A stretch of DNA of 8,145 bases from Dehalococcoidia bacterium (GTDB taxonomy: Bacteria > Chloroflexota > Dehalococcoidia > UBA3495), in the NCBI GenBank assembly GCA_030753265.1, contig JASMCQ010000052.1, positions 1 to 8,145 on the forward strand, given 5' to 3'. Positions 1 to 6,219 of this stretch are shown here, one piece after another. Made by a program: the position numbers and the translations under genes. The first letter of the stretch is position 1. Each line of letters begins with the position of its first letter. Under the pieces are notes generated by a model. It had not been told where the DNA came from, searched no databases, and saw only the letters and a list, made by a program, of their open reading frames with translations.

Positions 1-140
1 CACCTGGATTCGCCAGAATCACCGAGACAACCATTCGAGAGGGGGTGGTCTCCCAGAAGAGCAATGGTAAACTGTGGTGGGACAGCGGGACTCTCGCTTA
101 ATATCGCCCCAATCCTGTCCAACTGATGGGGTCCACCTCA
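1..140. mobile_element. Possible insertion-sequence end (IS3-like terminus)
   Basis: Read inward on the minus strand from position 140, the DNA begins TGAGGTGGACCCC and then carries TTGGACA at 122-116. A TG dinucleotide terminus followed by GACCCC and TTGGACA resembles the terminal inverted repeats of IS3/IS150-group elements as I remember them. Homology of the adjacent ester cyclase stops exactly at this point, which fits an insertion. No transposase reading frame is recognisable in the 140 bases available, and the other end is outside the window, so the assignment rests on the terminus and the junction alone. Confidence 0.32.
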
Positions 141-284
141 GCCTTCCGTTCCCGAGGGCACGCCCGGCGCCGGGTTGTGGTCGATGTAATTGGCAGCCAT
201 CAGCTCATCCACGGCGTTCACGTTTTTATCATTAAGCACTTCGCCAATGAAGCGAGTAAATAGGGTCTTGTTTGCTTCGGACAT
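138..284 (-). pseudogene. Truncated SnoaL-like ester cyclase (N-terminal 48 residues)
   Basis: The 48-residue reading frame starts MSEANKTLFTRFIGEVLN and contains VDELMAANYIDHNPAPG. This is the N-terminal signature of SnoaL-like/ester cyclase proteins (NTF2-like fold), which have roughly 130-140 residues. The start is supported by AGGAG (minus strand, about 294-298) upstream of the ATG at 284. The frame ends at TGA (138-140), whose bases are the first three of a putative IS terminus. No continuation of the family appears in any frame beyond it. It is therefore read as a gene disrupted by insertion and unlikely to give a folded enzyme. A -10 box lies upstream at 350-355. Substrate unknown; members range from polyketide cyclases to uncharacterised proteins. 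Confidence 0.7.
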
Positions 285-349
285 AAGGCTTTCTCCTCGT
301 CAAAGTTGTAGGTATCGAAGCGCGGTCTCACGAATCCGGGCATGAAGAA

Positions 350-355
350 ATTATA
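350..355 (-). promoter_or_regulatory. Promoter -10 box (TATAAT) for ester cyclase fragment
   Basis: The minus strand reads a perfect TATAAT about 65 bases upstream of the ATG at 284. The hexamer 17 bases further upstream is TAGCTT, a poor match to TTGACA. The surrounding GC-rich sequence makes the TATAAT stand out, but the weak -35 keeps confidence moderate. Confidence 0.4.
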
Positions 356-536
356 TCGTAAGCGCTCGAAGTAAGCTATTCCGGGCGGTGGACCGGCTCG
401 CGCCGCAATGCCAAAACATGCAACCGGGCAGAGGCGGATATTATCGACCGGGCCGCGGGCCTTGCAAGCTCCGGTAGTACCGTGACCGGAGGGCAGGGCA
501 CCAAGGGGGGATAGGCGGTGAGGTTCAATTAACGAA

Positions 537-550
537 AGGCCCGAAGGCCT
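537..550 (-). terminator. UUCG-loop hairpin, possible second terminator
   Basis: On the minus strand AGGCC-TTCG-GGCCT forms a 5-bp stem closed by C(UUCG)G, the very stable tetraloop, and is followed by TTCGTTAATT. It lies about 95 bases past the stop of the minus-strand gene ending at 644, so it could act as a backup terminator. The T-tract is interrupted. Confidence 0.33.
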
Positions 551-608
551 GATAGCAGATCGTCATCCGGACGGAAGGCTCCAATATCGGTAGGCGGCAG
601 CGCAGAGC

Positions 609-627
609 AAAACGCCGGCCAAGCCGG
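609..627 (-). terminator. Intrinsic terminator-like hairpin after the 644-865 gene
   Basis: On the minus strand CCGGC-TTG-GCCGG (5-bp stem, 3-base loop) is followed by CG and then TTTT. It begins 17 bases after the stop codon at 644-646, the right place to end that transcript. The short T-run makes it a modest terminator. Confidence 0.42.
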
Positions 628-643
628 TCGATCGACCTCGGGC

Positions 644-865
644 TTACCCGTCCCGGTCGAGGGACTTGCGAAATCGAGTCCTGACCTGGTCCTGCCTGAC
701 AACGATCCACTCGTCGTCGTCCAGCACCACGCCGTACGACATAGCCGCGATGCCGGGGAAGTCGAACGACTCCCCGTAAATGCTGCTGTCGATCACGCTG
801 ATCCTCCTGGTGTACCGGCCGGAAATGATCCGGACGCTCGTCCCACGTTCTAGGCCCTCGGGCAT
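644..865 (-). CDS. Small SH3/KOW-like protein, function unknown
   Basis: This 73-residue protein is not recognised as a named family. The N-terminal GTSVRIISGRY (8-18) followed by SYGVVLDDDEWIVVRQDQV (43-61) has the alternating hydrophobic pattern of a small beta barrel. It recalls KOW/SH3-like domains (G-x-x-V-x-I-x-x-G-x-Y, then V-x-L-D-D-D-x-x-x-V). The usual KOW glycine after the tyrosine is replaced by TRRIS, so the match is degenerate. The start is well supported: AAGGAG sits 7 bases upstream of the ATG. A terminator-like hairpin follows the stop at 609-627. No signal peptide or membrane segment is seen, so it is probably cytosolic. RNA or protein binding would be typical of such folds but is only inferred. 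Confidence 0.62.
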   Translation of the reverse strand: MPEGLERGTSVRIISGRYTRRISVIDSSIYGESFDFPGIAAMSYGVVLDDDEWIVVRQDQVRTRFRKSLDRDG

Positions 866-1099
866 TAACCCGCTCCTTGTTGGGAGGTTCTGCCTAATTC
901 CTCGACCGAGACCCGCTCAGGGGCGGCCTGGGAAAGTCCATGCTTCAAGAACCTGCTTTTGACCACAACTTCATCAGGCTTTGATAGATGATCGGCGGCT
1001 TCAGGGCCGTTGCCCTGCGCCACTACCGGCAGCACCGGGAAGCCAGGCGTGGTTGACCGAGGATGGCCGCCAGACATCGCTCGTGTGTTGCTATTGAAC

Positions 1100-1108
1100 A
1101 TTTTATCA
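1100..1108 (-). promoter_or_regulatory. Extended -10 promoter-like element (TGATAAAAT)
   Basis: The minus strand carries TGATAAAAT, a TGn extended -10 with a 5/6 match to TATAAT. The hexamer TGGAAC lies 17 bases upstream. It points towards the small gene at 644-865 but would leave a leader of about 230 bases, so the link is tentative. Confidence 0.25.
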
Positions 1109-1387
1109 TGGGCAACATCGCAGTTCCAGAATGACAGACGGCGGCCGGTCGGATTGCTCGAATATCTTATCCGGCAATCTGGAAGAACAGGAACATCGAG
1201 GTTCATCGGAGGCAGCCACCGAGGGGTCAGGTCCGGCAAGTGCGGCCTCGGCGCGGGCGATCCATGGTTATGTCAACTATCGCCGCTTTCCCGGCCCCGG
1301 TTGGGATTGAATGTTCGGCAGGGCCGGTCGTTGTACGTCGGATGGGCTGGGGGGAAGTTGGTCCACGCCGGCCTGGCATACCGGAGC

Positions 1388-1413
1388 AAAAAAGCTTGCC
1401 TGGCGGGGCAGGC
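1388..1413 (-). terminator. Intrinsic terminator after the 1415-1621 gene
   Basis: Directly after the TAA at 1415-1417 the minus strand reads GCCTG, a 6-base loop, CAGGC, then AAGC and six Ts. The 5-bp stem is short and the T-run starts four bases late. Its position two bases past the stop codon nevertheless fits a terminator and supports the gene upstream of it being real. Confidence 0.42.
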
Positions 1414-1414
1414 C

Positions 1415-1621
1415 TTACCGCTGAAGAATCTTCCCCAGCTTGATTACGGCAAGCCCAAGGCCGCTCCCAATAACGGCGACTGCAAATCCCCGGAAGAAGT
1501 CACCGGAATCGAAGCCGGACACCACCAGCGCGCGGATTATGTCGAAGCCGCCGCCGAAAAGGGCCACTACTATGACGGCTACGCCTATGACGTTCGATAT
1601 TTTCAAATTGCGGAAGTTCAT
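1415..1621 (-). CDS. Small two-helix membrane protein, function unknown
   Basis: The 68-residue product has a short charged N-terminus (MNFRNLK), a first hydrophobic helix around residues 10-26 (VIGVAVIVVALFGGG) and a second around 42-60 (FFRGFAVAVIGSGLGLAV). It ends in the basic tail KLGKILQR. The two segments are joined by a short loop with FDSGD, giving a helical hairpin, probably in the cytoplasmic membrane. It belongs to no family I recognise. The SD is weak (GGCAGGG abutting the ATG), so the start is not firmly fixed, although no later methionine exists. A terminator-like hairpin with T6 follows the stop immediately. Composition and the terminator argue for a real gene; lack of a good SD argues for caution. 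Confidence 0.5.
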   Translation of the reverse strand: MNFRNLKISNVIGVAVIVVALFGGGFDIIRALVVSGFDSGDFFRGFAVAVIGSGLGLAVIKLGKILQR

Positions 1622-1919
1622 CCCTGCCAGTGTAGAGGATCAATACACAACCTTGCCTAGCATTTCCAGCGCGGGTCTCGACGAAAAGTAGGGGCCACAC
1701 ACCCGAAACCCGCCTCCACGCGGTGGGTGAGTTTCTTGCCCGGCGCGGCTTGAGGGTGGTCTGGCGGCCCGTTGGCACCGCCGGTACCGAGGGCTTTCGG
1801 GGAAGTCCACTTTGGCTGGGGTTGTTGGGGCGCCTTCTCAGGGGTGACGTTGACCCGGTGCCTGCTTCCGGGTTCAGCCGGGACGAGAGGCCCGGGGAGA
1901 TCACCGGGAGGGCGGACCG

Positions 1920-2069
1920 TTATCGACGTGAAAGGGACAGCCAGTCCGGACGCCGCCGGCGCAAACCGGCCGCGAGGCGCTCCATGTGTAGTGCAATAAG
2001 CAGCAGTGAATAGGATAGGCCGATGCCTACGACGACGAACCCAAAGAATGTCCACTCAGACCACTCCAT
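1920..2069 (-). CDS. Small single-pass membrane protein, function unknown
   Basis: The 49-residue product starts MEWSEW, has one strong transmembrane helix at about residues 7-29 (TFFGFVVVGIGLSYSLLLIA), then an arginine-rich tail (GLRRRRPDW...LSRR). By the positive-inside rule the tail would face the cytoplasm and the N-terminus would be outside. The frame is open further upstream to an ATG at 2138. I prefer the ATG at 2069 because GGAG lies about 11 bases before it, and the extra 23 residues (rich in S, R, Y) overlap an AT-rich stretch at 2093-2111 that looks like promoter DNA. No family recognised; no convincing terminator follows. Similarity in size to the neighbouring small membrane protein is noted but no link is shown. 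Confidence 0.45.
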   Translation of the reverse strand: MEWSEWTFFGFVVVGIGLSYSLLLIALHMERLAAGLRRRRPDWLSLSRR

Positions 2070-2306
2070 CTCTGGTAGCTCTCCAACCTCAGAATCTCTA
2101 TATCTATATGATGCCCTAGAATTACCCTGTGGTTCCATAGAGGCAACACCCGGACAATGTTAGATATCTATTAAGGGCCTTCGAAAGACGCAAAGCAAGT
2201 CACGGAAACAGGCTCTTTAGCCGGAGATTCACGACGGTCCACCTTTGGGGAACCGATCCAATTTGCTGTTCTAGGAGCACTGGTTACGAATTAGCTCGTG
2301 CGCCAT

Positions 2307-3968
2307 TCAGGAAGACCCGTCAATGATTATGTCAAGCACCGCCGGCTTCCCCAAATCCATCGCCTGCCGTAGCGCGGGGCCGATTTCCGACGGGTCCTCG
2401 ATAGTCCTCCCGTAGAGGCCGATGGCGTTGGCTATCCCCGCGATGTTCAGCGGTATCGGGAAGTCCATGCCGACGTAGCTTCTCGACAGGTCCTCGCCGA
2501 GTACCTGGCTTTGGTAGACGTCCATGTTCAGCTTCAGGATACGGTAGGACCGGTTGTTGCAGATCAGGTAGACCACCGGGATGTTGGCGTTGGCTGCCGT
2601 CCAAAGGGCTTGGACCGTCATCATGGCGCTGCCGTCGCCGACGATGCCAACCACGGGACGGTCCGGGTGGGCCAGCTTGACCCCCATGGCGCTGCCCATG
2701 CCCCAGCCGATGGCTCCCACCCGTTCTCCGAAGATGGAGTCCGGTCCGTTGAACGTAAAAGCGCCGTGCAGGGCATCCTTGGAGCTGATCGAGTCGTCCA
2801 CGATGATTGTCTCGGGTGGCAAGGCCCCGGCGGCCTCGGCCATCATCCGCTCGGCGGACATGGGCCGCTGGTCCCATTTTTCCTTCAGCCGCCGCCCCCA
2901 GGCAGCCGTCAACTCCGCTTTCATCTGCCCAACGGATAAGGCGCGGCTCCGGGCGGTTTCCCGGCCGGGACCGGACATGCCACCGTCCACGGCGGCGGCG
3001 ATATCCCGCAGAGCGGAGCAAGGATCGGCTATTATGCCCACTGCCGTCGGCTCGCTTCTGCCGACCGCTCGATAGGCCGAGTCCACGTGGATCAGCTTGG
3101 CCCCGCTCGCAAGGCTGCCCCCGGAGAAATAAAAGAACCCGGAGAACACGTCCGTACCCACGGCCAGCACCACGTCGCCCGAGGCCAGCACCTCCCGCGA
3201 CGCCGGAAGGGCCGGGCTGATTCGGCCCAGAAACTGGGGATGTCCGGAGGGGAAATTCATTCTGGCGTAAGAGGTCGTATACACCCTGGCCCCCAGCAGT
3301 TCGGCCAGCCGCACCGCCTGGTCCGTCCCGGCCGACTGGGCCAGCCGGTCTCCCACCACCATGATCGGGTTGACGGCCTTGGTCAGCAGGCCGGCGGCAG
3401 CCTGCACCGCGTCAGGATCCGCGGAGGTCCGGAAATAGCCTCGTGGCGAGGGTAGAATTTCGACATCGGCTTCGTCTTCCAAGGCGTTTGCCGCGATGCC
3501 CACGAAGACCGGCCCGGTTGGAGGAGTTTTGGCCTCGTTGAACGCTCGGCGGAGGGCTCCGGGGACCTGCTCGGCGTGGGTAATCTCCACGCTCCACTTG
3601 GTGAACTGACGCACCATCTCCACCAGGTCGGTGCGCCCCTCGGTCAGCTTGCGAATGTCCTTGTTGCCGGAGGTCAAGACCAGGGGAGTCCCACCGTCCA
3701 TGGCGTGGTGCAGCAAGCTGATTCCGTTGGCCAGGCCGGTCTCGATGTGCAGGTTGACGAAGGAAGGTCGGCCGGTGGCGCACGCGTAGCCGTCGGCCAT
3801 GCCCATCGCCACGCCTTCCTGGGTGGCCAGCAAGTATTCGATGTCAGGGTAGGCGGGAAGAGAGGCCATGATGGCGCTTTCGCTGGTCCCCGGGTTACCG
3901 AAGATGTACCTCACGCCTTCGGCCCGGAGCATCTCCATGAAGGCTCTTTTCCCGGTCATTCTTGCCAT
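2307..3968 (-). CDS. Thiamine-diphosphate-dependent decarboxylase, benzoylformate decarboxylase/acetolactate synthase superfamily
   Basis: A complete 553-residue protein of normal family length with the three usual domains: N-terminal pyrimidine-binding (about 1-175), central (about 190-330) and C-terminal diphosphate-binding (about 370-553). Visible motifs are GNPGTSE (24-30), the cofactor-activating glutamate E51 in ATQEGVAMGMADGYA, H74 in NLHIETG, and the ThDP/Mg motif GDGS (444-447) closing with NN (471-472). The sequence aligns by eye with Pseudomonas benzoylformate decarboxylase (GNPGSNE, NLHSAAG). However, the second active-site histidine of that enzyme (H281) falls on F278 here (VFSGFFYF), so substrate is uncertain; a 2-oxo acid is likely. 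The start is fixed by AGGAGG at 3976-3981, 7 bases before the ATG. A putative promoter lies at 4107-4112. Probably cytosolic and monocistronic. Confidence 0.9.
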   Translation of the reverse strand: MARMTGKRAFMEMLRAEGVRYIFGNPGTSESAIMASLPAYPDIEYLLATQEGVAMGMADGYACATGRPSFVNLHIETGLANGISLLHHAMDGGTPLVLTSGNKDIRKLTEGRTDLVEMVRQFTKWSVEITHAEQVPGALRRAFNEAKTPPTGPVFVGIAANALEDEADVEILPSPRGYFRTSADPDAVQAAAGLLTKAVNPIMVVGDRLAQSAGTDQAVRLAELLGARVYTTSYARMNFPSGHPQFLGRISPALPASREVLASGDVVLAVGTDVFSGFFYFSGGSLASGAKLIHVDSAYRAVGRSEPTAVGIIADPCSALRDIAAAVDGGMSGPGRETARSRALSVGQMKAELTAAWGRRLKEKWDQRPMSAERMMAEAAGALPPETIIVDDSISSKDALHGAFTFNGPDSIFGERVGAIGWGMGSAMGVKLAHPDRPVVGIVGDGSAMMTVQALWTAANANIPVVYLICNNRSYRILKLNMDVYQSQVLGEDLSRSYVGMDFPIPLNIAGIANAIGLYGRTIEDPSEIGPALRQAMDLGKPAVLDIIIDGSS

Positions 3969-4435
3969 GCTGTTTCCTCCTGAAACCCGGCCAAACGGCG
4001 ACTAGAAGGCGGCGCAGGCGCACGCTCGCCAGCGGACCGCTCGCCAAGCCCGGACCCGAGGTCGCCGGGATTGCTCCTCGTTCCTCGTCGTCAAGCCGCT
4101 CCTGTGAGTATACGCCGGCGCAGACGCCGGGGGTGTTTCGCCAGGGTGTGGTCTTTGGAAATTCGCGTATTCGAGCGGGCATAGAGCCTACCGTCAGGGT
4201 TCGGAGTTCTCCCAAACGGGCTAGTATTTGCTGTCATAATTCAGCGTTAGAGAGATTCGTATCTGTTGGGGTAGTCCTCAACTTCGGCTATTGTGACTCG
4301 GTTCTTCGCCATTTAGTGCTAGCCCTTTTTTCACCCGCGAATCACCCGGTTCAGTGATGCCATGGCGTCGTCGTTGTGCCACAATCGGAACTAGGTTTCG
4401 GAACAATCAGCATTAGACCATAAGGGGCAGATGCA
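3969..4435. other. Divergent intergenic region between TPP enzyme and zinc-ribbon gene
   Basis: No coding region is credible in these 467 bases. They separate two divergently transcribed genes and hold a TATACT -10 box with an abutting inverted repeat (4107-4130, minus strand), the AGGAGG of the TPP gene and the AAGGGG SD of the plus-strand gene. A T6 run at 4324-4331 lies downstream of a weak GGCTA/TAGCC inverted repeat, but no plus-strand gene precedes it. No clear promoter for the plus-strand gene could be chosen. Confidence 0.5.
4107..4130 (-). promoter_or_regulatory. -10 box TATACT with abutting inverted repeat, upstream of TPP enzyme gene
   Basis: The minus strand reads CCGGCG-TCTG-CGCCGG (4115-4130, perfect 6-bp arms), then GCG and TATACT (4107-4112). 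The repeat fills the spacer where a repressor or MerR-type activator would bind. No good -35 exists at 17 bases (CACCCC), which would suit an activator-dependent promoter, though chance GC-rich symmetry is possible. Predicted leader to the ATG at 3968 is about 135 bases. Confidence 0.33.
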
Positions 4436-4645
4436 ATGCTGTGGAGATTTAAGAGTTGTGGCAAGTGTGGTGGCGACCTGATCATGGAAGCCGACGAGTG
4501 GAGGTGCATCCACTGCGGGCGCTACTATTATCCGCCCGTCAATCAATCCCTTGACCTCGAAACCGCTCAAGACCGGGGAGGGGCACCGGCGGGTAGCGTG
4601 GCGGTCCGGAGTATCGGCACGTTGGCCGACGCCGTCGAAGTGTAG
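4436..4645 (+). CDS. Small zinc-ribbon protein
   Basis: The only confident plus-strand gene. Its 69 residues begin MLWRFKSCGKCGGDL and contain two CxxC knuckles, C8/C11 and C24/C27, separated by 12 residues (a CxxC-x12-CxxC zinc ribbon with tryptophan and tyrosines around it: EWRCIHCGRYYYP). Residues 33-69 are polar, without motif, and probably disordered. The start is supported by AAGGGG 8 bases upstream of the ATG. Such short ribbons bind one Zn(II) and often act as nucleic-acid or protein adaptors; the role here cannot be read from sequence. It stands alone, divergent from the TPP enzyme gene and convergent with the nitrilase remnant 62 bases downstream, with no good terminator between them. 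Confidence 0.75.
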   Translation: MLWRFKSCGKCGGDLIMEADEWRCIHCGRYYYPPVNQSLDLETAQDRGGAPAGSVAVRSIGTLADAVEV

Positions 4646-4707
4646 CCGGGGGCGGGACAACAGCGTTCCGAACGTTACCTGAGGGTACCCGTTGCGGTCT
4701 TCCCGCG

Positions 4708-5752
4708 TCACTCTCCTTTCAGCTTCCGCAGCCCTTCCTCCAACGCTGCAATCCGCGCCGCCAGATCCGGGTATTCAGCCGGCGGGGAGCCCGGACTGTC
4801 GGTGACTGGCCCATAAGCAACCTCTTCCAGGGTGTGCTGCGGCCGCGAGTCCAGCAGAAGACGCACCACGTCCGGGCGGGCGTAGTGGCCCACCGAGTCC
4901 ATCCTCAACTTCCGGCGAGAGATTGCTTGCAGGTCCAGGTCGGCGACGACCATTCCTTCACCCTCGATTATGGGCTCGCCCAGGTAACGCCCATCGGGTC
5001 CGACTATGGCCGTACAGGAAGAGTCCGGCGCCAGCCGCTCCCTCAAATCAGGGTCGGGACAAAGCTCGACCAACTGGTCCGGGCTAAGCCAGCCGGTGGC
5101 GTTGACCACGAAGCATCCCGACTCCATCGCATGATGGCGAATGGTCACCTCCACCTCTTCTGCGAAGCCGGAGCGTCCGATGTAGCCAGGAAAGTGGGAG
5201 CAATGGATCTCCTCACGCTGCAGCATGGGCGCATACCGGCACAGTGGCATGTAGTGCTCCCCAGCAGATCAGCGGGCCAACCCGCCCGACGGCGGTGTCC
5301 AACACTTTCAGGTCCGAGCCATCTCCCCAGCCCCAAATGATCCGCTCTTGGTAGGTAGGCATCAGCTTGCGGCGCTTGGCCAGCAACGTGCCGTCGGCAT
5401 CGAACACCACTTGGGTGTTGTAAAGACTCCCGCCGTCGCGTTCGTTCACTCCCAGAACCACCACAATCCCCGCCACCGCCGCCGCGACGCCGACGGCCTG
5501 GGTGACCGGCCCCGGTATCTCGACCGACTGCTCAAAGAGCCGCAGGTGCTGCTCCGCTATGGTGGCGGGAGCCTGCCAGCTGGCAAAGTAGGGGTAATTG
5601 GGAATGAAGGTCTCGGGAAATACCAGGAGCTGGATACCCTGGCGCCCCGCGTCCGCGATGGCGTCCACAACCTTCTGGGTGCTGCCAGCACGGTCGAATA
5701 GTACCGGGGTGAGCTGCACGGCGGCGGCGCGATCGATGCGTCTGCTTTCCAT
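4708..5752 (-). pseudogene. Nitrilase (Nit6803/Nit1-like), single-base frameshift
   Basis: Joined across one shift this is a full-length nitrilase of 347 residues. By eye it matches Synechocystis Nit6803 along its length: FPETFIPNYPYF, GVNERDGGSLYNTQ, KRRKLMPTYQERIIWG, then after the shift HHAMESGCFVVNATGW and DSVGHYARPD. The catalytic triad is E47, K129 and C163, uniformly six lower than E53, K135 and C169 of Nit6803. Nitrilases hydrolyse nitriles to carboxylic acids plus ammonia in the cytosol. Frame is lost in a run of four Gs at 5259-5262: removing one G restores CWEHYMPLCRYAP. Uncorrected, the product ends 15 residues later. The start at 5752 follows AGGAG by 5 bases; an upstream ATG at 5806 has no SD. 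It may be a true pseudogene or a consensus error in the assembly. Confidence 0.88.
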
Positions 5753-5797
5753 TGACTCTCCTGATTCTCCCTTGTTTTGAGGCTCCCGGCGCGGAAT

Positions 5798-5893
5798 CTC
5801 CGCCACGGGAGAGCCGGCCGTTCCGATACCGTAACCGCCGGCGGGTCAGACCGGGTCCGGCCCGCGAGATCCGTGGCACTGTCCGCGGCGGAG
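5798..5893 (-). promoter_or_regulatory. Structured 5' leader of nitrilase gene
   Basis: Read on the minus strand, CTCCGCCGCGG (5893-5883) can pair over 11 bp, one of them G-U, with CCGTGGCGGAG (5808-5798). Enclosed are two further stems. One is GCGGG/CCCGC (5865-5841). The other is GCCGGC/GCCGGC (5842-5813), continuing inward with GTT/AAC and CG/CG around a GTAT loop. The two inner stems compete for two bases. The 5' arm would start almost exactly at the transcription start predicted from the TATAAT at 5900-5905, leaving about 45 unpaired bases before the ATG. This could be a three-way-junction leader RNA, but high GC makes chance pairing easy and no known riboswitch class is recognised. Confidence 0.33.
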
Positions 5894-5899
5894 GGTGCA

Positions 5900-5905
5900 A
5901 TTATA
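5900..5905 (-). promoter_or_regulatory. Promoter -10 box (TATAAT) for nitrilase
   Basis: A perfect TATAAT on the minus strand, 148 bases upstream of the nitrilase start, in otherwise very GC-rich DNA. Seventeen bases upstream the hexamer is CTTTCC, a poor -35. A start near 5893 would put the first leader stem at the 5' end of the transcript. Confidence 0.42.
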
Positions 5906-6219
5906 CTGGGGACCTGGGTGGGGGAAAGGGGAGTGGAGCTTCAATCCGTCACCAGCACCGGGAGGTTGAAGAAGGGCCGTGGCAGCCGCCGGCATCACCG
6001 CAAAGGGCAGGCAAAGCCATCAGCGTTTGAACTTACCGGCAGCCAAGTTGATGCCTGCCAAAAAATCTGCCACAGGGCTCTTCCCGGAGATTCCCCAAGG
6101 GGTCACGCCCCGTCAAGTGGTGTGAGAGGGTGTCATCCTCCGGCCATCAGCCGGCTGCCCCTCGGTTTACCGGTCCAGCCAGGTGGAGGCTTCAGGCCCG
6201 CTAATCTAGGGCCACCACT

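Larger units (their letters stand above)
285..643. other. Gene-free stretch between small-gene end and ester cyclase fragment
   Basis: No credible coding region is seen here on either strand. The stretch holds the ester cyclase SD and -10 box near its left end and two terminator-like hairpins (537-550 and 609-627) downstream of the minus-strand gene ending at 644. A perfect palindrome GGTCGATCGACC at 626-637 overlaps the second hairpin. Nothing recognised between about 360 and 530. Confidence 0.5.
866..1414. other. Gene-free stretch of about 550 bases
   Basis: Several open frames cross this stretch on both strands. None has a ribosome binding site, a recognisable domain or a protein-like composition. 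What can be supported is an extended -10 box at 1100-1108 pointing towards the 644-865 gene and a terminator-like hairpin at 1388-1413 belonging to the gene on its right. The remainder may be decayed coding sequence or non-coding. Confidence 0.45.
5753..6219. other. Intergenic region upstream of nitrilase
   Basis: No gene is credible in these 467 bases; a plus-strand open frame across them has no SD or family signature. The left half contains the nitrilase leader and its TATAAT box. The right half contains a hairpin without a T-run (CCGGC-CATCA-GCCGG, 6140-6154) about 65 bases past the lipoprotein stop and an isolated A6/T6 run at 6060-6065. Neither is a convincing terminator. Confidence 0.5.

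Noticed and set aside
865..1239. Minus-strand open frame of 124 codons whose TAA overlaps the ATG of the 644-865 gene (TAATG)
   Set aside because: The overlap suggests translational coupling, but the product is basic, Pro/Ser-rich and without pattern, no start has an SD, and an extended -10 box lies inside it. Treated as chance; conservation in relatives would change this.
1010..1660. Long plus-strand open frame of 216 codons
   Set aside because: It runs antisense through the two-helix membrane protein, lacks an SD and shows no domain or hydrophobic-core pattern; long chance frames are expected at this GC content.
2162..2171. Palindrome TAGATATCTA
   Set aside because: Perfect but only 10 bp in an AT-richer intergenic patch with no partner site or nearby start.
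2332..3783. Additional long frames on both strands within the TPP enzyme gene
   Set aside because: All overlap a complete, motif-confirmed enzyme and give Arg/Gly/Pro-rich products typical of out-of-frame GC-rich DNA.
4683..4690. Palindrome GGGTACCC between the convergent zinc-ribbon and nitrilase genes
   Set aside because: Too short to form a hairpin with a viable loop and without T-runs on either side; no bidirectional terminator could be supported.
6060..6065. T6 run on the minus strand after the lipoprotein gene
   Set aside because: Only a 3-bp stem can be drawn directly upstream, and it lies about 155 bases past the stop; not a convincing terminator.
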